From NCBI RefSeq assembly GCF_917563885.1, contig NZ_CAKJTG010000001.1:225143-289142 (forward strand): 64,000 nucleotides of DNA, given 5' to 3'. Made by a program: the position numbers and the translations under genes. The notes beneath the pieces were generated by a model. That model was not told where the DNA came from, did no database searches, and was given only the letters and a program-made list of their open reading frames with translations. The stretch comes from Pseudoneobacillus rhizosphaerae. GTDB lineage: Bacteria; Bacillota; Bacilli; Bacillales; Cytobacillaceae. Of the stretch, positions 1 to 10,144 are shown piece by piece; position 1 is the first letter of the stretch; every line of letters starts with the position of its first letter.

Positions 1-1162
1 CTACTTCCATACATTCGTCATAGCCATGTATCCGGTTAGCTGGCGTGCCAGGTCCATAATTAATCGCCGGAATCCCGTTTTGAATAAACCAACGTGAATC
101 TGATTGCCCCATTACGCCAATCACCGGTAGTTCTTTGCCATTCACCTCAACACTTGCCTTTTGAAGAGCGATAATCAGAGGATGATTCGGTTCGGTAATG
201 GTAGGCACGGTTTCGAACTCGCCGTTCTCGATGGTGATATTCATTTCAGGATCCTCGTCTTGTAAGTGTTGAATCATAGCTTCGATCCGATTGATGATGT
301 AATCAATCGAGTGCTCGGGAATAATTCTGAGGTCCACTTCGATTTCACAGCTTCCAGGAACGACGTTTGATTTTGTTCCTCCTGTTATCACACCAACATT
401 GATCGTGGTGTATTTCATTCCGTCAATGGAGGAAGGTTCATTTTTCAACTCGGTTTGTAGGCCTTCTAAGCCTGTAATGACTTTAGCCATTTTTTCAATC
501 GCATTGATTCCGTTCCATTTGAATCCTGAATGGGCAGGTTTTCCATTAGAGATGATCCGTAATTGCTTGACACCCGCCATCGCCCGGATAATTTCTTGAC
601 TATATCCTTCCACAAGTGCAAAATCTCCCTTTAGTAACCCATTGCTTGTTACATAACCTGCACCGAGTTCTCCACCTGTCTCTTCATCACATGTAGCCGC
701 GATGATAATATCTCCGTTCAGTAAAATTCCAGCCTGCTTCATGGCCAGTGCGGCTCCAATGTAGGAGGCTAATCTTCCTTTTGAGTCCGTTGCCCCGCGT
801 CCATAAATTTTTCCATTTTCCAAATGGCCAGAGAATGGGGATTGGGTCCATTTCGATTCATCATCTTCAGGAACGGTATCAAGATGGGCGTTCAATATCA
901 GTGATGGCCCCGTTCCATTTCCTTTTAAAGTGGCAATGACATTTTTACGCGTGGTGGATAAATTTTTTTCAATAACGAGGGATTCAGGAACGTCTAATAC
1001 CTCTACAACGAAACCATAATGGGATAGTTTTTTTTCTAAATAGTGACTGATTTCGTCATAGTTACCTGGTGGATTGACACTAGGAATTTGAATCATTTCT
1101 TGTAAAAGGGTGACGATTTCGTTTTGCAACAGATCAACGGCGCTGATTACATGATCTTTCAC
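1..1162 (-). CDS. M20-family metallopeptidase / deacylase (ArgE/DapE type), C-terminus outside the window
   Basis: Family members are cytosolic zinc enzymes that hydrolyse N-acyl amino acids or small peptides. Reading the minus strand from a GTG at 1162 gives a frame with no stop down to base 1, so the C-terminus is missing. Visible family motifs are NAHLDTVP (first metal histidine and catalytic Asp), YGRGATDSKG (bridging Asp) and TCDEETGGELGAG (catalytic Glu pair), followed by the dimerisation/lid region. An AAGGAG ribosome site lies about 9 bases before the GTG. A sigma-54 type promoter lies some 320 bases upstream, and the nearest upstream gene is a sigma-54 activator, so nitrogen-, carbon- or substrate-controlled scavenging is likely. 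The exact substrate (acetylornithine, succinyl-diaminopimelate, other) cannot be told from sequence. Family call is firm. Confidence 0.9.
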   Translation of the reverse strand, partial: MKDHVISAVDLLQNEIVTLLQEMIQIPSVNPPGNYDEISHYLEKKLSHYGFVVEVLDVPESLVIEKNLSTTRKNVIATLKGNGTGPSLILNAHLDTVPEDDESKWTQSPFSGHLENGKIYGRGATDSKGRLASYIGAALAMKQAGILLNGDIIIAATCDEETGGELGAGYVTSNGLLKGDFALVEGYSQEIIRAMAGVKQLRIISNGKPAHSGFKWNGINAIEKMAKVITGLEGLQTELKNEPSSIDGMKYTTINVGVITGGTKSNVVPGSCEIEVDLRIIPEHSIDYIINRIEAMIQHLQDEDPEMNITIENGEFETVPTITEPNHPLIIALQKASVEVNGKELPVIGVMGQSDSRWFIQNGIPAINYGPGTPANRIHGYDECMEV

Positions 1163-1186
1163 TGCTTCCACTCTCCTTTTTCAATA

Positions 1187-1463
1187 AGGCTCTGTTATTG
1201 TACCGTGTTGATTTTTCTATCAATCACATAGGTTTTGCGGACATCAGTTCCGCTAATTGTTCAAAAAGTTACCTTAAAGGTGTTAAGCGGACATAGATTC
1301 CGTTATTGAGCTAAAAAGAAGTATTTTTTCATAGTAAATATCGGAATAACGGATTGTATGTCCGCAATCTAATGAAAATAGGTCACTTTTAGATAAATAA
1401 CGGATTCTCTGTCCGTAAAATGGTTGCCTGTCAAAATATCAACACGGTACAACAATAGAGCTT
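1187..1463. mobile_element. MITE-like element with 26-bp terminal inverted repeats
   Basis: The ends (1187-1212 and 1438-1463) are inverted copies of each other, matching at 23 of 26 positions, with core GCTCTRTTRTTGTACCGTG. No transposase lies inside. The interior holds four related modules of the form GCGGACAnnnnnTCCGTTA, two in each orientation, so the whole element can fold back. It sits between a sigma-54 promoter and the peptidase it should serve, so it would be transcribed in the peptidase leader. A second element with related ends lies at 14265-14616. Confidence 0.75.
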
Positions 1464-1479
1464 TTAATAAAAGAAAAAT

Positions 1480-1495
1480 GCAAGAATTGTGCCAA
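1480..1495 (-). promoter_or_regulatory. Sigma-54 (SigL) -24/-12 promoter for the M20 peptidase
   Basis: On the minus strand the sequence TTGGCACAATTCTTGC matches the sigma-54 consensus TTGGCAC-N5-TTGC exactly, with the obligatory GG and GC dinucleotides 10 bases apart. It lies just downstream of the activator gene's stop and points into the M20 gene. Confidence 0.85.
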
Positions 1496-1586
1496 TTTCT
1501 AAATATTGAAATAAGCCACTATTTATCCCAAGCTCTGCAAGAAAAAAGTTGAATTAGGTTATTTTAAACAACCCAATTCAACTCAA

Positions 1587-3596
1587 TTAACATTTTATCG
1601 AGTTCATTGCTTCGATACCTAGATTGGTAATCCAACTTCCTTGGCGTGTCGACCCGATTTCAACTAACTGATATTTTTTTAGAATCAGCATCCGACTTTT
1701 AATTTGCTGCGCGGAAAAACGAATTTTCTTTTCGTTTATGAAGTACGATTCCATAGAAAGTCGGCCGGTATTCCAATGGTGCTGCTTGGCCAAATACAAG
1801 TACGATAAAAGCCAATAAAACTCCTGTAAACTTCCCTCTTTCTCCAACTTTTCAACAATAGAAAAATCGGATTCTGGTTTTATTTTTAAAAATTTCGTCG
1901 GGAGATCCTCTATCCCGATCGTTTGACCTTTTATGACCGCTGACAAATAATACACCGAGTTTTCTAACTCCCTAATATTTCCGGGCCAATCGTACGAACG
2001 AAAATGCTCGATTACCTTTTCCTCCAGAAAAACAGGGGTTGAAAATTGCTTACGAAGAAAGTACTCGACCAAAGGTAAAATATCTTCCTTTCTTTCCCGG
2101 AGAGGTGGGAGATGTAACGGTAAAACATTCAATCGGTAATACAGATCCTCTCTGAAATGACCATTCTCTACTAACTTCAAAAGATTTTTATTGGTGGCGG
2201 CAATAATCCGAACATTGATTGGAATAAGCTGTGTACCACCTACACGTAAGATTTGCTTTTCCTGAATCACTCGTAAAAGAGTAGCTTGAATCGAGGGGGA
2301 AGCATCCCCAATTTCATCTAGAAAAATCGTTCCATTGTGAGCCAATTCGAAAAAACCAGGTTTTCCACCCTTTTTAGCTCCAGTAAAGGCGCCGTCCTCA
2401 TAACCAAATAATTCGCTTTCGGCTAATGATTCTGGCAGTCCCGCAAAGTTAATTGGAACAAATGGCTGATCTCTTCGCTTTGAGACATGGTGGATCGAAT
2501 GGGCAAAAATCTCCTTACCGGTCCCATTTTCTCCTGAAATTAGGATTGGCTGTTCAAATTGCCCAAGCCTTGTTGCTTTTTCAATCGTTTCTTTTATGAG
2601 GGGGGATGAACCAATCAAATGGGAAAATTGATATCTAGATATAAAACCTGGCGCATGGATTTTACGTCGAACCTCTTGTTCCCGTTGTTGGAGCTGATTA
2701 ATTTCTCGAAAAACAATCAGTGTTCCAATTTCACCGTTCGCTAGCGTAATGGGTAATTGCTGCACAACAAATCGCGTTTCATTCAAACTGTAAAGGTAGT
2801 GATCCCTATTTTGAATTTGATCAAAGGAAGGAAAAACATCGGAAAAATCTCTTCCGAGCAGCTCTGTACTCCCTGCACTCTTATGTAAAAAGCCCAATAT
2901 AGCTTTATTCATTTGAATAATCTTCTTTTCGGAATTAAGGGTCACAATTCCATCTTGGGAGGCATTCACAATAGCTTCGACTTGTAGATTGATATTTTTT
3001 AATTGTTGAACGGATTGGGATAAACTCATATTTAATCGGATAATTTCATCCATATTTGACGCTTTATATACACTTTGTGTACTTATCGGCAACTTCAAGA
3101 AAACGGCAATCTCTACAATCGTCGAAAAATCTAATGGACGAAAGCCCACTTCAATGACGTTTGAAAATCGAGTTGGATTGATTAGGCTAAGATCATGAGT
3201 AATAACCGTTGAAATATCTTTATTTAAATCCGTTCCACCTTCTGGATAAGGAATCATGTTCAATTGAATTCCAAATCCCTTCAGCATTTCAATAGATTCT
3301 ACTGACGCATCATATGTATTACTGGCAACGTAACAAGACGTTGAACTAGGAATTTGCATTAATTTTTCCATACAAGAAACATGTATCGTCCGTTTGGCCA
3401 ATAGGATTCTTTCTTTAGGGAACTCTATTAATTTCTCATGATTAAAAGTAGCCACAACCAAATCAGCCTTACCCTGAAAAGAGCCACCATCCAATTCTCC
3501 AAAAACCTGAATCAACCCGGAAAACAAATCCTCCAACTGCTTCTTCACAAGCAAAAAGGCTTCCTCGCTCTTTGTAACAAGTAAAATATTCTTCAT
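1587..3596 (-). CDS. Sigma-54-dependent transcriptional activator with PAS domain
   Basis: This is an enhancer-binding protein that uses ATP to open sigma-54 promoters. It has an unrecognised N-terminal sensor region (about residues 1-200), a PAS domain (about 205-310) and a full AAA+ domain (about 330-565). The AAA+ domain has Walker A GENGTGKE, the sigma-54 contact loop GAFTGA and Walker B GTIFLDEIGD. The C-terminus lacks an obvious Fis-type helix-turn-helix; a region rich in basic residues resembling a winged helix takes its place. The ATG at 3596 is preferred over the upstream GTG at 3605, because GAGGTGA is spaced correctly only for the ATG. The promoter at 1480-1495 lies directly downstream and serves the M20 gene, the likely target. 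Length is 669 aa. The inducer is unknown. Confidence 0.88.
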   Translation of the reverse strand: MKNILLVTKSEEAFLLVKKQLEDLFSGLIQVFGELDGGSFQGKADLVVATFNHEKLIEFPKERILLAKRTIHVSCMEKLMQIPSSTSCYVASNTYDASVESIEMLKGFGIQLNMIPYPEGGTDLNKDISTVITHDLSLINPTRFSNVIEVGFRPLDFSTIVEIAVFLKLPISTQSVYKASNMDEIIRLNMSLSQSVQQLKNINLQVEAIVNASQDGIVTLNSEKKIIQMNKAILGFLHKSAGSTELLGRDFSDVFPSFDQIQNRDHYLYSLNETRFVVQQLPITLANGEIGTLIVFREINQLQQREQEVRRKIHAPGFISRYQFSHLIGSSPLIKETIEKATRLGQFEQPILISGENGTGKEIFAHSIHHVSKRRDQPFVPINFAGLPESLAESELFGYEDGAFTGAKKGGKPGFFELAHNGTIFLDEIGDASPSIQATLLRVIQEKQILRVGGTQLIPINVRIIAATNKNLLKLVENGHFREDLYYRLNVLPLHLPPLRERKEDILPLVEYFLRKQFSTPVFLEEKVIEHFRSYDWPGNIRELENSVYYLSAVIKGQTIGIEDLPTKFLKIKPESDFSIVEKLEKEGSLQEFYWLLSYLYLAKQHHWNTGRLSMESYFINEKKIRFSAQQIKSRMLILKKYQLVEIGSTRQGSWITNLGIEAMNSIKC

Positions 3597-3609
3597 CCTA
3601 ATCACCTCA

Positions 3610-3977
3610 AGACCGCAGGGGACAAAAGCTAATGACTACTGTCCCATTTCTTAGCATTCTTTTTCAATTTGTATATGGTACTATTTCGATAGTTTAATAG
3701 AAATTCCTTCCTGGATCCTAGTGACAGAGTACTATTTGCCATGCAAAAGAGGAGTTGATTGAAATAAATCAACTCCCTCCCTATTCTTATATAAAAGAGC
3801 GACGACAGTGTATTTCCCACACGTACAAATCTTTTATTTTGTCTTTTGTCGATATTTGGCACCATAGAAAAAAGAAAATCAGGCAGAGAGTAGACTAGAA
3901 TCTCTGCCAGCTTCCTCTTACTACTATAATTCAAGGGAAAATAGGTGGTGGGACAAGGAACCCGCCCCCTTGTCCCA
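3610..3977. repeat. Intergenic dispersed repeats (hairpin + GTACAAA composite, GGGACAAGG palindrome)
   Basis: This spacer is built of repeats. A hairpin with stem GGAGTTGATT lies at 3745-3779 and may terminate transcription. A composite motif up to 3870 holds CCACACGTACAAA and TTTTGTCTTTTGTCG. A second hairpin lies near 3893-3917, and a GGGACAAGG...CCTTGTCCC palindrome at 3951-3976. The same pieces recur at many other places in the window. Confidence 0.7.
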
Positions 3978-3978
3978 G

Positions 3979-4881
3979 TCACGAAAACCGCCCAACTCTC
4001 TCAAAAAATTCCCTTATAAAATCATAAAAAATTTCTACCGTAGGAAGTAATTTGCGCTCACCGGGTGTAATAACCCCAACTGTACGGGTAACTTGTTGAT
4101 CCATTAGATGCAATTTGACTGTAGACCGCGGTATGTTATCAACTAACGTAATCTCAGGAATCAAGGTTACCCCTAGACCTGCCGAAACTAACCCTTTAAT
4201 GGCGTCTATATCCTCCCCCTCAAATGATACCTTTGGCTGGAATCCTTGAAGCCCGCAAGCGTTAACCACAATATCCCTAAGTATAAAACCGTCAGGAAAT
4301 AAAACGAATGAATCATCCCTCAATTGACCAAGGTTTAGTAAAGGTTTATCCGCTAGAGGGTGATTAGAGGGCAAGAGAGCAACGATTTTATCTACAAATA
4401 ATATATCTGTTTTAATGTTTTTATTGTTCTTTGGAACTGGTCCGATAAGGGCCATATCCGTTTCTCCCTTTATAACGGAATCGACCAACTGATGATAAGA
4501 AGCTTGTTTAAGCTGAAATTTTACATGAGGATGAGACTTTCGAAAGGCAGAAATGACGTTTGGAAGCATGTAAGTAGCCAAACTACTGGGGAAACCAATT
4601 CGAATGGTACCTTGATCTGGGTCTATATATTCTTCTACTTCACGCCGCGCTGTTTCGATAACCTTCATTGCATGCTGCATATGTTCCAGAAAAATCCTCC
4701 CGATAGGAGTTAACTTTACATTTCTTCCTTCCCTAATAAACAAAGGAACGCCCAATTCCGATTCCAAATTAACAATCTGTCGGCTAATGGCTGATTGTGC
4801 GACATGTAGTGCATGAGAAGCCTCCGTTACATGCTCCCTTAAGGCTACTTCTATAAAATATTCAATTTGCCTTAATTCCAT
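3979..4881 (-). CDS. gltC: LysR-family regulator, GltC-like
   Basis: The protein has an N-terminal winged helix-turn-helix (MELRQIEYF...HVAQSAISRQI...LGVPLFIREGR) and a periplasmic-binding-protein-like effector domain. It reads as a close relative of B. subtilis GltC (also about 300 aa), sharing stretches such as GDI/EGEDIDAIKGLVSAGLGVTLIPE. In B. subtilis, GltC activates gltAB according to 2-oxoglutarate and glutamate. Here the divergent neighbour is glutamate dehydrogenase, the likely target. The ATG at 4881 is chosen because AGGGG lies 9 bases upstream; the in-frame TTG at 4890 overlaps that site. The symbol follows similarity to GltC; a GltC paralogue with a different regulon is possible. 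Confidence 0.85.
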   Translation of the reverse strand: MELRQIEYFIEVALREHVTEASHALHVAQSAISRQIVNLESELGVPLFIREGRNVKLTPIGRIFLEHMQHAMKVIETARREVEEYIDPDQGTIRIGFPSSLATYMLPNVISAFRKSHPHVKFQLKQASYHQLVDSVIKGETDMALIGPVPKNNKNIKTDILFVDKIVALLPSNHPLADKPLLNLGQLRDDSFVLFPDGFILRDIVVNACGLQGFQPKVSFEGEDIDAIKGLVSAGLGVTLIPEITLVDNIPRSTVKLHLMDQQVTRTVGVITPGERKLLPTVEIFYDFIREFFERVGRFS

Positions 4882-4906
4882 TAGATTCAACCCCTATTTC
4901 AATTAA

Positions 4907-4972
4907 TCTTATATCGGCATTAATATTATCTAATTTTCATATTGTTTCGATTAATTATAACTTATAAGATAC
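4907..4972 (+). promoter_or_regulatory. gdhA promoter with inverted GltC-type boxes
   Basis: The divergent spacer holds TTGTTT (4942-4947) and TAAGAT (4965-4970) separated by 17 bases, a plausible sigma-A promoter for gdhA. ATCTTATA (about 4907-4914) and TATAAGAT (about 4963-4970) are inverted copies flanking this region and are candidate LysR-type binding sites. Which half-sites bind the regulator is inference. Confidence 0.5.
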
Positions 4973-5052
4973 TTTTAATAAATATCATACGTTTCTACAT
5001 GATTTTCAAAAAAAATTAAACAATCAAATTTATATATAATTGAGGGAAGTGA

Positions 5053-6441
<1,389 letters not shown>

Positions 6442-6460
6442 TCCATCATTCATAAGAACC

Positions 6461-6519
6461 AATAACCGGATATACCCCTGTATATAACTATCAGTGGAGT
6501 TTATCCGGTTATTTTCTTT
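6461..6519 (+). terminator. Intrinsic terminator of gdhA
   Basis: AATAACCGGATA pairs with TATCCGGTTATT across a 29-base loop, followed by a T-rich tail. Confidence 0.7.
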
Positions 6520-6559
6520 ATTCTCTTAAATCCTCGGTAAAGTTTAAATACTAACCCTA

Positions 6560-6650
6560 TCAAAATACGAACATATCGATCAATCAAACGTTTGATTGAA
6601 TCGGGCTAAAGCCTTATTCACTCTAGCTTTAATGCCATTTAACCAAACAT
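6560..6650. repeat. Left half of the AATCAAACGTTTGATT element
   Basis: The perfect 20-base palindrome TCAATCAAACGTTTGATTGA (6580-6599) is followed by GGGCTAAAGCC and CACTCTAGCTTT. The same order is found at 9541 and 24430, where a right half follows. The right half is absent here. Confidence 0.75.
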
Positions 6651-6713
6651 TCCTCTTCCTTTTAGTAAGGAGGCACCACCCTTAGGCTGGGAAATGGTCC
6701 TTATCCCACCTCT

Positions 6714-8234
6714 TTATACATAACCTATTTGATTCACACCGATAACGCCTCTACGCAAAAATGTAATCCCAAGAGTTTCATATGAAAAATGCTCAAATTC
6801 AAAGATGTCTACTTCAAAGGCAGCTATTTCAAATGTTTCGAGTTGCATTTTTTCATAGTCAAACGTGGATAACCCAATTTCGTCTAGTAAATCTTTTGGT
6901 AATTGATAATCTTGTCCTACGATGCCGAACATGGTGAAACCAGAATCGATACAAAAGGAGATATAGGCTTTATACGAAGCTGAATAGGCAAAAGAACCAA
7001 TGGTCGATCCGATAAAGCTTCCTAACATAAATCCGAATACTGGGATGGTGATAAGGCTTTGGGTAATCCCCCCTAAAATGAGGGAACAGGCAGAGACATA
7101 CATACCTCTAACCAAGCTATCAATGAGTTCACCGTTCGTCATTTTTCCATTCGCTACTAAGTATGAATTCTTCATTACATCTAAAACCAGTACTGTAACT
7201 ACACCAATCACTGCTGGATTAACAGACTTTAACGCTTCTCCCGCTAATCCGGATTTACATGCAGCTGTTAGCGCTGCTGAGATGGATCCACGAACAAATC
7301 CTTCTGCTCCACCTTCCAATGCAGCGAACCCTATCTTTTGAAACTGCCTTTCATCTAATTCCCCAGTTTTGATTAGGTAATCGATTGCTTTATATATTTC
7401 TGGACCTGCCTTTAAGACGATGGATATCGTTGCTGCGGTAAGACCCGCTTTAAACGCTTGCTCCATAACATATTTGTACTTCACGAGTTGTTCCGTCGTA
7501 AGACCATACTCACCTGCGTCAAATTCACCCTCTTTGGCCAGCCGTGCAAGTATTTCTGACTCTTCTCTAGTAAAGGGTATCGATTCCGTTCCTTCCGATG
7601 TTTCGATTTTATCTTTTAACATCTTTAACGTATCTTCATACCGTTGAACTTGGTCTGGTCGGTTGATACTTTCTTTAGCTATTTTTCTTTCTAGCCAATG
7701 AATCGCCTCTTGCATTTGATCCTTTGGAATAACCCTCACTTGTCCAGCATAAATCGGGTCATTCAATAGTTGGGCTTCATCGTAACCTCGTTCATTTATA
7801 AACTGCTCCACTGATTGAAAAGGTCTGTCGGCTTTGATCGCATTTGCTTTATATTGAGAATACCTTTCAAAAAGACTTTCAGCCTGAGCCTTTGCACTGC
7901 CGCTTCCCGTTTGATAATACTTCATACCATATGCGTTTCCATTATTGTCAGTAACATCAGCCGATGCAAAATGATGACTTCTATCCACTGTTGTTCGGAT
8001 TGCCTTTCCTTTTATAGCGGCATCAATATTATGTGTACCTGAATGCCAAAATTCGGCGACATCCCCCTGTAAGATGGAGGACTTAGTTTGAAAGCCTTGG
8101 AACTGGTTGATGTCTGATTGAAGTTTCTCTATTTCTTTATTAATAGAAGAAATATATTCAATACCGCCATGTGACCCAGCAAACGAGGAAGCATTCTTCG
8201 CGAAGAATTCATACCCTTTTGTAAAAGAATCCAT
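6714..8234 (-). CDS. Conserved hypothetical protein with C-terminal membrane segments
   Basis: Not recognised by name. The N-terminal half is soluble and charged (DVAEFWHSGTHNIDAAIKG, HHFASADV, GMKYYQTGSGSAKAQAESLF). The middle is helical, and the C-terminal third (about residues 290-420) is Ala/Gly-rich with several hydrophobic helices that could insert in a membrane or form an oligomeric channel. It ends with an acidic tail. The ATG at 8234 is chosen: GGAGG lies 8 bases upstream, and the TTG at 8237 directly abuts the upstream gene's stop. The upstream gene ends 4 bases before this ATG, so the two are very probably co-transcribed and coupled. A secreted or membrane-active effector is one reading, but no toxin domain could be named. 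Confidence 0.6.
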   Translation of the reverse strand: MDSFTKGYEFFAKNASSFAGSHGGIEYISSINKEIEKLQSDINQFQGFQTKSSILQGDVAEFWHSGTHNIDAAIKGKAIRTTVDRSHHFASADVTDNNGNAYGMKYYQTGSGSAKAQAESLFERYSQYKANAIKADRPFQSVEQFINERGYDEAQLLNDPIYAGQVRVIPKDQMQEAIHWLERKIAKESINRPDQVQRYEDTLKMLKDKIETSEGTESIPFTREESEILARLAKEGEFDAGEYGLTTEQLVKYKYVMEQAFKAGLTAATISIVLKAGPEIYKAIDYLIKTGELDERQFQKIGFAALEGGAEGFVRGSISAALTAACKSGLAGEALKSVNPAVIGVVTVLVLDVMKNSYLVANGKMTNGELIDSLVRGMYVSACSLILGGITQSLITIPVFGFMLGSFIGSTIGSFAYSASYKAYISFCIDSGFTMFGIVGQDYQLPKDLLDEIGLSTFDYEKMQLETFEIAAFEVDIFEFEHFSYETLGITFLRRGVIGVNQIGYV

Positions 8235-8237
8235 CAA

Positions 8238-8834
8238 TTAATCCTCCAAAAAGAGAGTTAAGGCATTCATATAAAAATGGTACACGGCCATATGGTGTTG
8301 TTGTTTCATAATTTTTTTCTTTGCCTGCATGCTTGAAATAATACTGAAAATGGCAACTGGGTATACATAAGGTAATAATAAGCCGATACCTTTCATTACA
8401 TTAGGCGTAGAATGTAACTGGTTGAGCTTGACCTTCTCTTCAAATTCTTTTTTCTGACGTTTGCAAAAATCATTAAATCGATCATATTCTTCTTTTTTAA
8501 GTAATTTATCTTCGACATAAATAACAGCCTGATTTCCTAGCCATCCATAATGAATCCCATACTGATTGAATTTCTCTGTAACATTCGGAATCACCGATTT
8601 GGCAGGCTTAGTATTACCGATAAACAAAATGTTTTGATCAGACGAAATGGCGGCCTCATTTGCAAGAAAGTGCTTTTCTTCCCAAACACTCGCTACAACT
8701 GAACCATCCTTACTTCCAATTACCTCATTTTCGGTATCGTCATTGGAGCTAATCAACTGGGACAGCTGATTGGCAAAAACCTTAGTTTTGTCATCACACA
8801 CAATAAGTAACTTCTTCTTTTCAACTTTAAACAC
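8238..8834 (-). CDS. Hypothetical protein with a hydrophobic C-terminal region
   Basis: Not recognised. The first 100 residues look like an alpha/beta fold (KKLLIVCDDKTKVFANQLSQ, QNILFIGNTKPAKSV, YGWLGNQAVIYVED). A basic linker and one hydrophobic stretch (MKGIGLLLPYVYPVAIFSI) follow. The start is taken as GTG at 8834 because GGGAGG is 9 bases away; the ATG at 8840 overlaps that ribosome site. It lies immediately upstream of the 506-aa gene, so the two form a pair. The nucleotide-binding-like N-terminus might regulate or transport the partner, but that is speculation. Confidence 0.6.
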   Translation of the reverse strand: MFKVEKKKLLIVCDDKTKVFANQLSQLISSNDDTENEVIGSKDGSVVASVWEEKHFLANEAAISSDQNILFIGNTKPAKSVIPNVTEKFNQYGIHYGWLGNQAVIYVEDKLLKKEEYDRFNDFCKRQKKEFEEKVKLNQLHSTPNVMKGIGLLLPYVYPVAIFSIISSMQAKKKIMKQQHHMAVYHFYMNALTLFLED

Positions 8835-8904
8835 TCTCATGCCCCTCCCGATGAATTCTGCACTTTTGTTGAATATCCTCTTCCCGCGTGGAAATCACCC
8901 TCAT

Positions 8905-9213
8905 TTATACAGTTTGCCCTCTGTCAAAGATGTATTTATCTCCTTCTTCGGTTTGCATGATGATACTCCAATTGTATAACGGTTGCTCATTTTTGAAAGT
9001 GAATTCCCCTTCGACGTAGGCTATATGCGTGTTGAAATTCTCTTTGAAGTGTTGAGCCTTTTCAATTGGGACAAAGATTTGTTTCGTTTTCTCGCCCATT
9101 TCAATAGGGAAAAGCTGTTTATCTGCATCATAACGTCCAATAGTTAAGGGTGATAAGACTGGAGAGACATATGCTTGTAACGCCTGGAACTGATTTTCAT
9201 TAGCAATTTGCAT
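8905..9213 (-). CDS. Small hypothetical protein, first gene of the unknown trio
   Basis: About 102 aa, soluble, alternating beta-type segments (FTFKNEQPLYNWSIIMQTEEGDKYIFDRGQTV at the end, read as two strands and a charged tail). Not recognised. The ATG at 9213 (MQIANENQF) is favoured; an upstream GTG at 9240 is possible. Neither has a strong ribosome site. The gap to the next gene is 70 bases, so it probably belongs to the same transcription unit. Confidence 0.5.
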   Translation of the reverse strand: MQIANENQFQALQAYVSPVLSPLTIGRYDADKQLFPIEMGEKTKQIFVPIEKAQHFKENFNTHIAYVEGEFTFKNEQPLYNWSIIMQTEEGDKYIFDRGQTV

Positions 9214-9540
9214 ACCTATGTAAAAAGTCTTGCAAATCACTAAATTGTATCATCTGTTAACTACCCCTCTAGTGTTATTTTTTAATATATTCATAGTTGG
9301 CTACCTAGTTATATTTCGTAAATCTCCTCCTGCACTTGGAATTCACTTTGTGCTAATAATGGAAGTTATTTAAGTATATATTAACACGATAGATAGTTAG
9401 GATTGGGGATTGTTTATTGTTGGTGGACTATTAAAATCTGCCATAGTGACAGACAGAAGGGTATTCCCAATCCCGCAACCCCTCATATAACTTCCGTATT
9501 AGATCAAAATTGAGACGATTAAAGTAGTTAATAACTAACT

Positions 9541-9829
9541 GATCAAAACACGAACATATCTATCAATCAAACGTTTGATTGAATCGGGCTAAAGCCTCTT
9601 CCACTCTAGCTTTGATGAGATTTAATCAAACGTTTGATTAAGAATGCACACCCCTCAGAGCTAGGACAAGGTACCTATTTCCTTTTACCTATTTTAAAAT
9701 AGCAATTTTCAATCAAACGTTTGATTGAATTCAAATTCACTCACCGACTTCATTGAAGAAATTCCACCCTTACAAAGTTCTACAGTTTTCGCACTTTCTA
9801 TTGAAATAATAAAAAGTGTTTCTTCAGTA
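9541..9829. repeat. Full AATCAAACGTTTGATT element with three palindromes
   Basis: Holds palindromes at 9563-9582, 9622-9641 and 9709-9728. Left module (ACGAACATATCTATCAATC... then GGGCTAAAGCC) and right module (AAAATAGCAATTTTCAATC ... CTACAGTTTTCGCACTTTCT) match the copy at 24430-24740. A GGACAAGGTACCTATTTCC piece sits between the modules. The rest of the spacer (9214-9540, 9830-10144) shows no gene. Confidence 0.8.
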
Positions 9830-10144
9830 GCTAGTAAGATTAGCCATCTAAAAAACTCTTAAGTCATGCACAGTTGACACACCTAAATGGTCATGAGGAA
9901 GCATGATGGATTCTTAGTAACCTCAACTAACATGCGTTTCCCTAATTTAACTAACTATGGCAGAGACAAGGAACCTGTCCTCCAATCAACATATTGTATA
10001 ACCTCTATGTAGATGTTACCATCATTTAGTAGAAATACAGTAAACAAGCAGTTAATCCTCAATGACTTCCATGTAACATAGTTTGAAACATGGAAAATTG
10101 AAGAATGACATAGGACTGAGAATGGAGAGGAATGGAGAGATACT

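Noticed and set aside
3629..3982. 117-aa open frame on the minus strand
   Set aside because: It runs through dispersed repeat sequence (hairpins and GGGACAAGG palindrome), has no ribosome site and no recognisable protein features.
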